This document shows, piece by piece, positions 44,768 through 56,279 of a DNA stretch of 64,000 bases. Under the pieces are notes generated by a model, which worked only from the letters and a program-made list of their open reading frames with translations, had not been told where the DNA came from and ran no database searches. The stretch covers positions 1 through 64,000 of the forward strand of contig MU405226.1 in NCBI GenBank assembly GCA_022836615.1, read 5' to 3'. The DNA is from Annulohypoxylon bovei var. microspora (Eukaryota; Ascomycota; Sordariomycetes; Xylariales; Hypoxylaceae). A program made the translations under genes and the position numbers. The first letter of the stretch is position 1. Every line of letters begins with the position of its first letter.

Positions 44768-46838
44768 TTACGAAAAGGATATATGCCCGGCTCCTGCAAT
44801 AGAAGATTTGTTGCCGTAGATTCTCCAGAAGGTATTCGTCCAGAGAGGAATCATGTGAAGTTCCTTTTCTGAATACGTCTCACCCGGTATCAATACTACC
44901 TTGGGCTGGGAGATCGATCGTTTTTGCTCACCCAACATGGAAGAGCGGGCTTTCGCGTCCTTGGAAGCAAGAGATATTTGCTTCGAAGTAGACTCATCTA
45001 CGATAAGCACATCCCACTTTTGAAGAGCTCCTAATGTATCAACCTCCTCTGTGTCAAGTAGGCTGTAGGCACTTGTTTTGGACCATGAAGACGCACTAGC
45101 AATAATAATTAGTCGAATACATTGAAACGGTTGATAGCACTGGACATACCTTGAGCTACTGTAATTTGTAGTTCCTTTCTTGTCCTGATCATGTAGTTGT
45201 TCGACCACATAGCATTTCTCATTCATGATGTTCAAGTGCTTCCTGGTGTCGAATAAAAAGTAAGCTTGTTTCAAGAATAGGACCGCTGTCATGAGACCTA
45301 CTTAGGTTAATAAATATATTTTGATGGTGGTTTAGGGCTTTATGGACTTACTATCGAACCCAGCGTTGTGGGCGCAAGCTCTCCCATTGCTGAATCTAGG
45401 ATCGCAGCGAAAGGCAGGGAATTGCTGTTTAGCATAATAATAATAAAGTTCTTGTAATGTGCTGTCTGTTTCCATCATGTGTTTGTCTTTTGTATGCATG
45501 AGTTTTGTGTCTACAATGCGTGGGAAAAGTATGTTGGTTTGGTTGATGAAATCATCAAGTTTGGGTGGGAGAGATTGGAAGAAGGTCTGGTAGAGAAAGG
45601 CAAGGTCTTGTAGTAAATTATGGCCAACTAGAATTGGCCGAGATTTCTTTAGGGTTGCCTCACACTGTTCAAAATCGAACGTTTGGTTGAACTTGCTCCA
45701 TGACTCAACACCGACAGGAGGTCTGCGACTGTGGTAAGCCCATTCTCGGCTGACCTTCGTGGCAAATGACCCACCTGATAGTGCTTCAAGCAGAATTTGT
45801 AGGCCTCATAGTAAGTTAGGTCAAGAATGAATCATACAATTAGATAGATAACCTGTTGGGAAACAAACCTGATAGTCTCTTTACCTCCTCCGTATCCAAC
45901 TGCTGTCGGGACTCATTCTAGCCAAAGGCATTATGTTAGTTGAATACTTCCACGTTAGAACCTGTACTGTAGGCAATTAACCACAAACCTCAAGTCTTGT
46001 AGCTTCGTCTAACAGTTTGACACATATACATCCTGTCATAGCACCTACTGATATCCTTTTAGCTGTACATGTCGGGTATTCCTCATGGACAATCTGATGA
46101 ATCAACCGGAGCTGTAGCCCATTGAGTTTACCGCCATATGGGTTCTTTATAATGATTCTCATGCCCTAGCAGTATGTTAGTTTTATGACTGTTGTCTTAG
46201 AGCAAGTGCAATACCGGTGTGAAGCATCTAGTAACAAATTCCTCAATTTGCCTTCTAGCATACTTGTAAAAACGTTGTGACTCCTCATCAAGTCTCAGAG
46301 GGTCAATATGCTCATATTTATTGTCCCTTGACAAGCAATACTGCTCCGCAAGTCCTTGTTCTTCACGACTCAGATAATGGACCCCGTTATCCAGAGCATG
46401 AGCTAGGTCGAAGTTATTCTGTTGTAGAAAGCTATACGATCTCGCCGAGACACGAAATTTTCTATCGAGATGCCGAATTAGACCGTCAGATAAAGAGCCC
46501 CTGGGAAACAGTGGCGAGACATGGCAGTTGAATGTGCGAAGTATGTGTTCGGCTAGTCATTTGCATTAGCTGTGGTTGTTCTTTACCTATGTTTCGGCGA
46601 ACTTACCTCTATTCTCATTGTAGTGAAAGAATGTAAATCCAACCTGTAACACTTGATATTCCTCAGCCGCTTCTTTGATTTGGGTATATGAATCCTGGAT
46701 AGAGTTGTTGTGGCTGGAATGGCCGTGGGCAGAGGAGATACCGCTCATCTCAACGTCTATCGCCACAAAACGGGCCTTCTGTGCCTCCTGTAACATACAT
46801 GGAAGCATCCAGAAGAAGTTATTCCTATCAATCTCCAT
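44768..46838 (-). CDS. PARN/CAF1-family poly(A)-specific ribonuclease
   Basis: A DEDDh 3'-5' exoribonuclease of the PARN type, expected to shorten poly(A) tails or trim small RNAs. Seven exons on the minus strand: 46838-46607, 46552-46215, 46165-45989, 45917-45869, 45804-45352, 45297-45150, 45095-44768, giving 574 aa. All catalytic residues are visible: D28 and E30 in FVAIDVEMSGI, D332 in VGHNLLQDLAFLYQTF, and H411 with D416 in HNAGFDS. The inserted region KNPYGGKLNGLQLRLIHQIV HEEYP matches the R3H-like insertion of PARN proteins. The C-terminal TFWRIYGN matches the PARN ending. A shift to another acceptor near 44790 could replace the last residues with the open frame 44796-44551, so the C terminus is less certain than the rest. 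Confidence 0.88.
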
Positions 46839-48389
46839 GACTCTACTCCAATTGCGCTTATTACGATACTAGTGAATAGTTTCGTTAATTTGATAGTGCA
46901 GTAACAACCAAAGGTGGAGGGTAATAAGGGGATGATTCTTCCTTGTGAGTCGCAAGAGTGCTTAGGTACTGTACTGTAAGGACTTTGTCATAATAAATGG
47001 ATTTTCTGTTATAAAAGGAGGAGAATGGTAGTGAAGACATGTTTCTATTATGAGCTAGGCGTAGTATCTTAAATTAATAAGTTCAGAACAGTTTGTCGCA
47101 CAATCACCAACCTGTGGCAAACTGGTTCTTATTACCAATCCATTAGAAAAGACGTAGTATTATGGTCGTATATAATATCATATGTCTGCACCTTTATAAT
47201 TATACAGACGACAGGTCGATTATAGTCTCGGTCCTATATCATAATGTCAGTCTAAGAATACTATGCTTGGGTTTGAGGTAAGAGTGTCAGGTTCCAACCC
47301 ACTGACTATAAAGTTCTTTATCCCTACTGAGCACAAGGTCCTACATACATGTTTGAGGTCCAGCCACTCATTTAGCTTGCTACCTAAAGAAAAGGTGTCA
47401 TCACTTATCTGAAGACTCCATCATGATACATACTTACTTTAGAGACGCAACTTGCTGTGCTATCTCTGGGTTGAGTTGAGTTGAGTTTCCAGGACGTGTC
47501 AATGGTCTCTTTACTGATCAATAAAATTAATGTTTCAGCCACACGGAACTCTAGATACTGAGACATCAATATACCGCCTTAACTGACCTAAGCGTACAGG
47601 CCTTTCTGGGCATATATCTCACCTCCTCATGCGATAGTCCACCAGCACCCACAGAAGCTCAATTCCGATTAGTTAAGAGCGGTACTCTGTACTGGGTCCG
47701 GTCCACTAGGTGAGCTGTAGTCAGAGGGGGTCTGTAGACTTAAGCCGGCCAAGGAGATAAACTACCTATACTTATGTAGGCTATTGTGTTTGCGTATGCA
47801 GGCTGTTGACTGCTAATGACTATAGCTAAGTAGCTGATTGGAAGACAAATTTATAGATGCATGTCTATAACTATAGATAGTTATAGATATAGATATAGAA
47901 ATGAAGTCATTCAGGTTGATGGATGATGTTTGATGAACGGTGTTCGGAGGGCGGACGAATCAAGTATGAAAGCAGAAATGTCATTATGTAACTATTTACT
48001 TAGGTAAGCACGACAGGGACTGATGTTTTATATGGGGCCACCTAACGATTTTCGTACCTGTGGGCCGACATACCGAGGTACAGACATTCCATAATCACCG
48101 AAAGAACGAAAAGCATAGCGGCTTTCAATCCAACCTTCCCAGCATGCCATACAACGCGAGGGAATCTCGACCTCGTCTGGTCCCACATGCCTACGTTGTT
48201 CCTGCATGTGCATGCTTCTAAACTTTACGATGTCATTGTTGACATTTAGACATTTATTTCTCCAATCTCCAATTTATTAATATGAATTTCTGTCGTTGGC
48301 ATTTATCATCGCGTCCAAGCTAATATTTAGCCCAATTCCAATCTAAATTATCAAGTTGGAAAATACCTAGGTCTTAGGTGTTCGCAAAC
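46839..48389. other. Intergenic region upstream of PARN and PEX26-like genes
   Basis: 1.55 kb, AT-rich, with tatagata repeats near 47860-47900. It is the shared upstream region of two divergent genes; no gene is supported in it. Confidence 0.5.
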
Positions 48390-49820
48390 ATGTCGTTCGA
48401 TGGATCCTATACCGCAACATTGAGCCCTACGGCGTCCGAGAATTTCGGATCGCATGTCCTTTCCAATTCGATATCGTCATTAGCATCTACAACCTCCTCT
48501 CGTCCATCAGCAAGCAATATCTCCAAGGCTTACCGCCAGGCATCACAATTATTCTTGACGCGTCGATTGCCCGAGGCATTATCAACAGTCTTACCCTTGA
48601 TCTCCCCATCGTCCGAAAATGCAGATGTAAATGGGCTGAATGACCCGGCACCCGTCGTTCGAGCATCGAGATCTACGAGGATAAAGGTGTGGAGCTTATA
48701 TCTGACCATCCTAAATGCCATATTAGAACTGGATCCCGACGAAGGAAAAGAGGCCTTCGGCACCCAGGAGTGGCGTTCACTATGCAAGAAGGTTCGGGAT
48801 GGCGATGTCTGGGAGGAGGTTGTACAGTTTGGATATCATGGCGTTGAGGGAGAGGTTGATTCTGATGTTGTCATAAATCTGTAAGTTGGATTCTGATCTG
48901 AAGTAGTGAGATGTCTTGTCAAGCTGACCGGTTCTTGTAGGGCGACATTACTCCTTGCACATGCCAAAACACAGGCGGTGAACCAGAAACGGTTAGAAAA
49001 TTATCTAGCCTCATCGACTACGCCGAATCTTGATATATCCCAGCGGCTTGAGGAAACAAAAGCTTCACGGTTGTCGTCGAGGAGAAGGTCTCCATCTAAA
49101 GGTGTTGCTAGTGGTGCTGATACGCCCAGAGATCTCAATGCTAGAGTTAAGATCCTAGAACTGTACACTCTACATGTCTTGCTACGCAATAATGAGTGGG
49201 ATTATGCCAGAGAATTCATCAGCGTCAGCGCGGTGCTAGATGATGAACGAAGAGAGGCTTTCTTACAAGCTCTTCAGAGTCTTCAAGAGGAGCAGCAGGA
49301 ATCGGAACGGAGAGAACGTGAAGAACAGCAAAAGCAGGAAGAGAAGTTACAGAAAGACATCGAGGAGGCAAGAAGGTTAAGGGCAGAGAATGAAGCGAGA
49401 GAACGACGTCGATTAGACGAAGAAAGAGCTAAGCGAGAAGGCAGCGAGGTCGACTACGGCATCGAAAATAGCCAGAGCGCTCCTCGATCGAAAAATAAGC
49501 CTCGAACCGCTAGTGGATCGTCTGCGTTGTCGAGAGCAGCTAAGCCGTCTGCTCCTAAAGGAAAGAAAGCTGTAGCACCGCCGAGTTTCGGTGCACGAGC
49601 TGCAGTGGTCATTATGAATTTTCGCAAGGTTATTGAGCAGATGGGGGCTACGCTTAAGGCTAACCCGATGTTGCTTATGAGATTGGTCGCTTTCGTCATT
49701 AGTATTATTGTTATGTTTGGTAGAAAAGGCATTCGTGAACGGATTCAGCAGATTCTTGGTACAGGTTGGAATAAGGTCAGATCAACAGCGGGCATGGGCG
49801 TTAAGGTCAGCTACATCTAG
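48390..49820 (+). CDS. Tail-anchored protein, probable fungal PEX26
   Basis: Exons 48390-48880 and 48941-49820, giving 456 aa. The N-terminal part (ISKAYRQASQLFLTRRLPEA, then TRIKVWSLYLTILNAILELD, QEWRSLCKKVRDGDVWEEVV) is an alpha-helical, TPR-like fold. The centre is a highly charged coiled coil (residues about 290-345, EEQQESERREREEQQKQEEK). One hydrophobic segment near residues 406-427 (LLMRLVAFVISIIVMFG) close to the C terminus is preceded and followed by basic residues, as in tail-anchored membrane proteins. This layout matches the peroxin 26 annotated in filamentous ascomycetes, which docks the Pex1-Pex6 ATPase on peroxisomes like yeast Pex15. The name is a layout-based inference. Confidence 0.55.
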
Positions 49821-50165
49821 CTTACTAGATGGGCTCATAATCGAGGCACTCTGTATATCATCAACTTGTTACAGATAATAATCACTCGGGAACAGTCGGG
49901 CAGCAGCATCCTTACGTAGTTTGACGCTACACAAATCGCAAGACTTTTTAATAAAAAATCAATTCAACTGGAATATGAATAGATGAATTTGCATGCTTAG
50001 GTCTATCAATAGGATGATTGCTATAATCTCAAAACGCCGGCCAAGAATGCTGATATAAAGTACGACTTCCTTTTCCGCATGGGTATACACCCAGCAACGA
50101 CATCCATTTGCCACCTATACTAAGAGCCCTAAACCTCCACGGCCCAATCCCGGGCCACATAGAGG
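49821..50165. other. Convergent spacer
   Basis: 345 bp of 3' flanks between two convergent genes; nothing else is visible. Confidence 0.5.
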
Positions 50166-50634
50166 CTAGTATCCTGTTCGATTTGTTTTCTTCTGGTAGA
50201 ATAGCTGCAAAGCAAGTCAGCATCGTTGAATAGCAAAGCTGGTCCTCAGGAAAGATATGGTGGCTTACATCTGTTCTTGAACTGCCCAAATTTATAATCT
50301 TCGGACATCCATCTCTGTCCTTTTCCAGCCGCGTACACTCGAAGCAGTAAAACGCGTCCGAGATTCCTTCGCCGCCACACACAACACATTTGTTTTGGTA
50401 GTTACCGAAACTGCATTCGTCACAGATACGGACGAGCGTGGTCGGTCGCACGTAGGAATCGCATACGGGACACTTGCCGTCGCACTTGTCACAGAGACGG
50501 CCGATGGCGATGCCGGATTGTTTGCGACACATTACGAGATCGCTATGGAATATGATGTTAGCTTCTATACCTAAAACCCAGTAAATCGCCGATATCACCA
50601 AGGAAGGTGATACTTACGGATGATGTCGAGACAT
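50166..50634 (-). CDS. rds3: PHF5A/Rds3, SF3b subunit of the U2 snRNP
   Basis: A small zinc-binding core component of SF3b needed for branch-site recognition. Exons on the minus strand: 50634-50618 (17 nt), 50542-50269, 50204-50166, giving 109 aa (animal PHF5A is 110). The sequence MSRHHPDLVMCRKQSGIAIG, then CDKCDGKCPVCDSYVRP, VRICDECSFGNYQNKCVVCG, FYCFECTRLEKDRDGCPKII shows all the CxxC zinc pairs of the three-zinc knot. The third exon gives LFYQKKTNRTGY, aligned with the family's LFYERKK ending but different in its last residues. Reading through the second donor instead would add a non-conserved tail, so the spliced form is chosen. Confidence 0.95.
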
Positions 50635-51166
50635 GTTGGCTGAATAATAATCGAGCTACTGGAGGGGGAAGTTGTAGGTGAGAATGGCCGGGATAATTCG
50701 TAAATGATTGTCGTGATGATTGTTGATATGATAGCCTTCTAGATGATTTCTCAGCCTTGCCACTTCTTTCCAAATATTTATCTAGCACGGAGCTGCACAA
50801 GATCGAACTCTTTTCTAACACAATGTGCATAAAATGAGGTATCATATGCACAATTGCATAAAATTGCGCTAATCTACCATGTACGATGTACTTAAGTGGG
50901 TATTTGTCATGTACCAAGTACCAGACTTTACCACTTTAGTTCAGCTTTGAATGTCGCACCTTGGCGCTTTGGCCCGCGTTTGTTTGCTCTACTCTTCAGC
51001 CTCGTGACAATTTTAATATTTGAACCTTCCTACCTACACATACCTTACTTCAAAACAACACACGAGAATGACCTAATCTATTGCTTGCCCCCAGTGGCAG
51101 CCGTCTTCTTAAATTGCGCTTTGTATTTTCGGCATAATTCTGCTCTAGCTGGGGAAAGTTGACACG
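50635..51166. promoter_or_regulatory. Divergent promoter of two splicing genes
   Basis: 532 bp separating the start codons of PHF5A/Rds3 (minus) and the pinin-domain gene (plus). No other gene is seen. Confidence 0.45.
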
Positions 51167-52224
51167 ATGTCGGCCAACGAAACGTGAGAGACAATCCTTG
51201 CTCCAATTCTATTGGTCGCAATTGGCTAATTATAAAACCAGCACCCCCAATGGTCGCAGCCCGGAGCGCGAGACAGCTGCTGTCGAGGTAGAGGAAGGCG
51301 ATACTAATTCGCAAAAGCGTAAGGCTTCGTCGCCTCCACATACCGAAAATAAACCTAGCCAGTCGCCAAAACGAGCGAAGCTGGATGGAGATACGAAGGA
51401 GGATAACACAGCTAAGGCTCCACCTACACCGAAGGAGTCTAGTATAGACCGCCACCAGAGCGCAGTACAAGAGGAGAGGAGACGCGGGAAGCGGTTATTC
51501 GGTGGTTTGCTAAGCACACTAAGTCAAACCACTTCTAGCTCGCAGCAAAAGAGACGTCAAGAGATTGAGCGACGACAGCAGGCAAAAGTACACCAGCAGA
51601 GAGCCGAAGATGATAAGCAAAGAGAGGAGAAACTAGCTAAGCTGAGGACCGTACGTAAGGTCGAACAACTTAAGTTCGACGAGAAAGTTGTAAGCTAATA
51701 CCCATGCCGTCCTGACGACCACATAAGTACTCGAACTAACAAGATATTTAGATGCGAACCAGACACACAAACTTGCTAGCGGTGGCACGTTTTCTAGAGA
51801 CTAAGAGTACTCCTAAGATAGTCAGTACTTGGAACCTGATTAGTGATCTTGTAGATGTATCGGCTAACCATAATGACAGTATTACTTGCCGTGGGATCCC
51901 ACAGACGAACAAGAAGACACTATCAAATGCCAAATTCGCGATGCCGAGGATACCATCGAGAAGGAAGCTCTCGACTTTAAGCAACATAAAGAACAGCGGT
52001 TGAAAGCATTAGGCATCACCGCTGATCCCCTTGCGCTTGAATCTAAGGACAAAGTGGGTAGTAAACCTGACGATGAGCACCCTACTGACATTCCACAATC
52101 CAATCCTTCTCCTACTACTACTAATCACCCCCCTTCCCATGCCGGTAAGGTCGGCCATGAAAAAGAGCCAGATAGGGCAGACGATGTAATGATAGAGGAG
52201 GTCGAGGACACGGTTATTTACTAA
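51167..52224 (+). CDS. Pinin/SDK/MemA domain protein
   Basis: Pinin-domain proteins associate with spliceosomal and exon-junction complexes in the nucleus. Exons: 51167-51183 (17 nt), 51242-51689, 51752-51820, 51880-52224, giving 292 aa. After an acidic, Lys/Ser-rich N terminus with a nuclear-type KRKASSPP stretch comes the pinin core: RRRGKRLFGGLLSTLSQTTS, QQKRRQEIERRQQAKVHQQR, LRTVRKVEQLKFDEKV, MRTRHTNLLAVARFLETKST, YYLPWDPTDEQEDTIKCQI. The C-terminal part is acidic and low-complexity. The short third exon (69 nt) and a GTCAGT donor are inferred from the conserved frame. Confidence 0.9.
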
Positions 52225-53432
52225 GTTTCCGAACGTCTCCGCCTCCGGTTCTCTATTCTATTTTATGTATTCGGAAATTTCAGGCGGTGGACGGAAGGTA
52301 CAGGCGCTTCTGTGATACGGATCTACGGGGTGTGGGTATTTTTTTCGCTGTAAGTTTCGAGTTTTCGGAACCAACCAAGGTTAAAACTGATAGTGAGTTT
52401 ATATGATGTATTCGACAATGCCCTGAGCTTGAATTTGAGGCGAACCTATTATAAATGCGTGGCTTCTAATGTGCGTAAAACAGTGTCCGAACCTTTGGTC
52501 TGTTGGTAATTCCTCCAATGGTCATCCGTGGATACTAGATACGTGCCTCTCTTGGTGGTGGTGATTCTTTGTCGTGCCATTGGATGTTAAATTACCACAT
52601 AAATTACCCCCTTACATACATGACGATTATCTCTTTATTGCCAGTGTGGCTGTCAATTATCGAATCATCAAACCCGGTGGTTTCCCAACACTTCAAATTC
52701 CCGTCGGAGCAATTAATCATCCAGATATATCCACCGAGAGCTCCACGTTATCAAGCGTAACCCACATATCTTGCATGCAGTTGTTATGCACGATTCAACG
52801 TTAACCTGTCTGCCTGTTAAGTTGTCCCCGACATCCTCGGCAGCTCAGGGCATCCCCGTTACCTAGCTGCCGGTGCCTAGGCATGTAACTATAATGATAT
52901 AGCTTTGTCTCCGCTCTTTGCCTAGGCATGTATCAAATCGACCCTATGAACATGCTATAAACGCCGATTGGTTTATTGGCGATGCCAGTTACACGCACAC
53001 GCCGTCTACGTATCACCTTTATTGATAACCTAGATAGCTACCTAGGTAGGCATTTACACCCATGAAAAGACTTGTTCTTAAAGTGGGAATAGTTTTGTAG
53101 GGTGGTCCTACAAGTTGTGATGAATCATACAAGTAGCATTTTACATAACTAGTACAAACATGATTACCTACATACATACCTAGGTATTCAACAAGGACTA
53201 GCTCCCGTAGTCTATTTCCTATTTTAGAAGGCGCCGAAGGATTAGACACATCAAGTCGGCCGAACCGGCATGTCGACAGCCGGGCTAAAAGATACCTATA
53301 TAAATAGGTTAGTAGCTCCCATATTTAGGCCCGGACTCTCCCCACTTCCGTAGTTGTCATCCCCTTCGCGGAAATAGTTGCTTGCGAAGTTCTAATCTAC
53401 TAAGATAAGAGGCCCCTGAATTGTAAAGCAAC
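52225..53432. other. Intergenic region
   Basis: No supported gene. A tgcctaggcatgta motif appears twice, near 52874 and 52920, and tacctaggta strings near 53038 and 53180. Confidence 0.5.
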
Positions 53433-54643
53433 ATGGTGGACGCACTGGTCCCTAACGACCCTCGGGTCGAACACAAATTCAAATCCTTTGGGGATATCAA
53501 ATACTACTATATATTAGCTAAGCCGCAAGGCGAACCGGTTGCCACCGTCCTTCTCGCTCATGGCTGGTGAGTGTATCCAGACTCTGAAAACTTCTAGAAT
53601 GCTCACAAAGCTCTCGGTAGGCCCGATCTTGGTTTTGCATGGCGGTTCCAGGTCCCCTACCTCACGTCCTTGGGCCTACAGGTTATTGTCCCGGACATGT
53701 TGGGATACGGACAGACTTCTGCTCCTGATTCCCTCGAGGAGTACTCGATGAAGAAGATGGCCGCTCATATTGCGGCTATTGTCAAGGAGGTTACTGATCA
53801 GCCTATCATCCTCGGCGGACACGACTGGGGTGGGTTTTTCGTCTGGTAAGTTTCCTGCCCCTGAGACTCTTCTCAATCATCGTCGGTGGCTTGATTATCG
53901 TAGCCCCTACCCCTGCAGTTACAATTACTGCCCCCCTGGCCGGAAATCTTTGTAATACTAATCATGTGCTGACGCGAACCTTACGTAGGCGCATGTTTGC
54001 ATATTATCCCGAGTTAATCCGCGCAATCTTCAGCATATGCGTGCCCTATATGCCTCCCTCGCCAGTCAAGCTCACGCTGGAGGACGTAGTGGAGAAGATG
54101 CCGAACTTCCGGTACCAGTTGCAATTCGCCAGCGGAGAAGCGGAAGCTATCCTCAACAAGACGCCTGAGAACATCCGCGGGCTCATGAACGGATTACTCG
54201 GCGGCAGGACGCCGGAAGGTGGTACTTGTATGAGGGTCGAGGTCGGCATCATTGAGGAGAACCTGCAGAAGATCAGCCCCTCCACGACGGTCAGCAAGGA
54301 CGTAATCGACTTCTACGTTCAAGAGCACTCGCGCAAGGGCTTCCACGGACCGTTCAACTGGTATCGCACTCGGCCCCCCAACGCCGAGGACGACCTAGAG
54401 CTCGCGAAAAGGCCGGACCCTAGGATCAACGTGCCGGCCATGTTGATCATGGCCGAGCGCGACACTGCCCTTCCACCCCGTCTAGCGGAGGGACAGGAGA
54501 AGCTGTTCACGGCCGGGTTGAAGAGTGAAATTGTTACCGGTGTTGGTCACTGGGCCATGGTTGAACAGCCCGAGGAGACTAATAGACATATTGGATATTT
54601 CGTCAAGAGCGTTCTTGGCGACGAGCTTAAGGCGTCCCTATGA
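53433..54643 (+). CDS. Epoxide hydrolase-like alpha/beta hydrolase
   Basis: Soluble epoxide hydrolase family: an Asp nucleophile opens the epoxide, giving a diol. Exons: 53433-53566, 53621-53845, 53989-54643, giving 337 aa. Seen: HGWPDLGFAWRFQVPYL (HGxP oxyanion motif), DMLGYGQTSAP, nucleophile D113 in GGHDWGG, lid Tyr near 245 in FNWYRTR, the acid D278 in MAERDTALPP and H307 in GVGHWAMVEQPEE. All catalytic residues and one clear lid tyrosine are present. Probably cytosolic; the substrate is unknown and may be an endogenous or xenobiotic epoxide. No biosynthetic cluster surrounds it. Confidence 0.92.
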
Positions 54644-56279
54644 GAGGCGAGATCAGCTCATAGTTCGATGGTATGTATCTAAGTAGCGAACATATACAAT
54701 AGCAACTAGTACGTAAGCGATTGTTCCGTACTCGTAATAGGGTGGCTGATTCTTTACGATGCGCGATGTCTAACTAGATATGTGTGTCTCGCATGCTTAC
54801 TGCATGTTGCTATTCATAGTGAAATATTGACTAGGGGTAGCGTAGAGAGTTAGTAGAAATAAGAGTGTCTAAACTCTATACCAATTGGAGCCGAGTATAA
54901 GCTGACTGAGTGAAGGTATCACGAAGAAGTTGAGACTACATATGTATTACGGATAGAAAACCCGACTAAACTCAATACGAACTTTTTGTGCATCGTTGGG
55001 CGAAGAAACTACGTGGACGGTCGCAACTACGGCCGGCAACGCCACCATGAATAGGTAGGTACTTGAGTCTTGGGTAACCCTCAGCCCCTGAAATTCTGGT
55101 TACCTAAAATAAGATTGATAAAGCTCCCCCTAAGACTTTTTGCATGCACCTATCCTTGCAAAGCTACCTATGTGCCTACATATGTAGGTGGCTTGTAGAT
55201 GTTTATTCGAGTTTTTATTATTATGTATATTTCTTTTGTGCCGAATTGAAATTTGAGGGCATCACGGCGAGTATGTACCTATTCCGTTTTCTTCGTGTCG
55301 CACAAACGCACACACATATTAAACTAGATCCACTTCAACACAGGTGTTTCGCATTAAACATGAAGTAAGAGGCGTAAGATCTTTATTCTAGTAAGTAGTA
55401 AATGTCTACTAATTGAAACTGCCGTAGGTAGTATATGTATGTAATCGATATCTTGAGACATACGTCAGCTACCTAAGGATTGTATTCCGTACCTTCTAGG
55501 TGTTTTCCATTCAATGTTAATCAAAGCCGCTTGGGAATTGAACGTCGAACATTTATTTAACTCGCCTCATCAGCCACATCTGTAATCTCAAAAGTCTATT
55601 AAAGCCTCTGCCAACTAAAAGGCAATCATTAGCGGGTTTAGCTTGGCTTACGTTACCCACACCCCATGGACTAAAACTACTGGTCGGCTTGCTCCTGACT
55701 GAAGGCTGTGCAAGAGAAAAAGACAGTCGTAACACGAACACGGGAAAGAGGATACCCACTTTATTATGCTACTGCTAAGGATATTGCCTAGGCCGGGGCT
55801 TGGCTTGTCCTTGGATGCTACCCTTTTTGCATTTCTGTGTTTCGACCTTCTTGACTGACTGTACATACCAACGGTAGAATTACCAAAGACTCTTTTCCAT
55901 TGCCTCATCGTCACTACGACAACTTTTCGATTATTATCATTCACTCACCGTCATAATTGCGACCATTCCTTTTCTTGTCTCATCGCTGCCCAGATTCATT
56001 GCACGCTTTCCATTCTCGCCATCTACATCTACGAACCCGAACCGAACCATCTCGTATTCCATACTCCTGGCTATCCTGCCATAGTACAACCATTTTCGAA
56101 TAACATTCTTCTAGAGCCAACCACAAAATCATCTACTTATGGGAACTTTGTATTGGTCATTAGATTAACCACTACTAAATGAAATCTTTAAACTAGATCA
56201 ACTAACAAAATATCGGGTTTCCATCGCGTCCCGTATGCCTCCAATTCCGCTCCCTTTGTAACACCCATTCCTTCGCGAC
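54644..56279. other. Intergenic region upstream of the flippase gene
   Basis: About 1.6 kb without a supported gene; the last 500 bp are the likely promoter and 5' UTR of the DRS2 orthologue and contain at least two upstream ATGs (56179, 56234). Confidence 0.5.
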
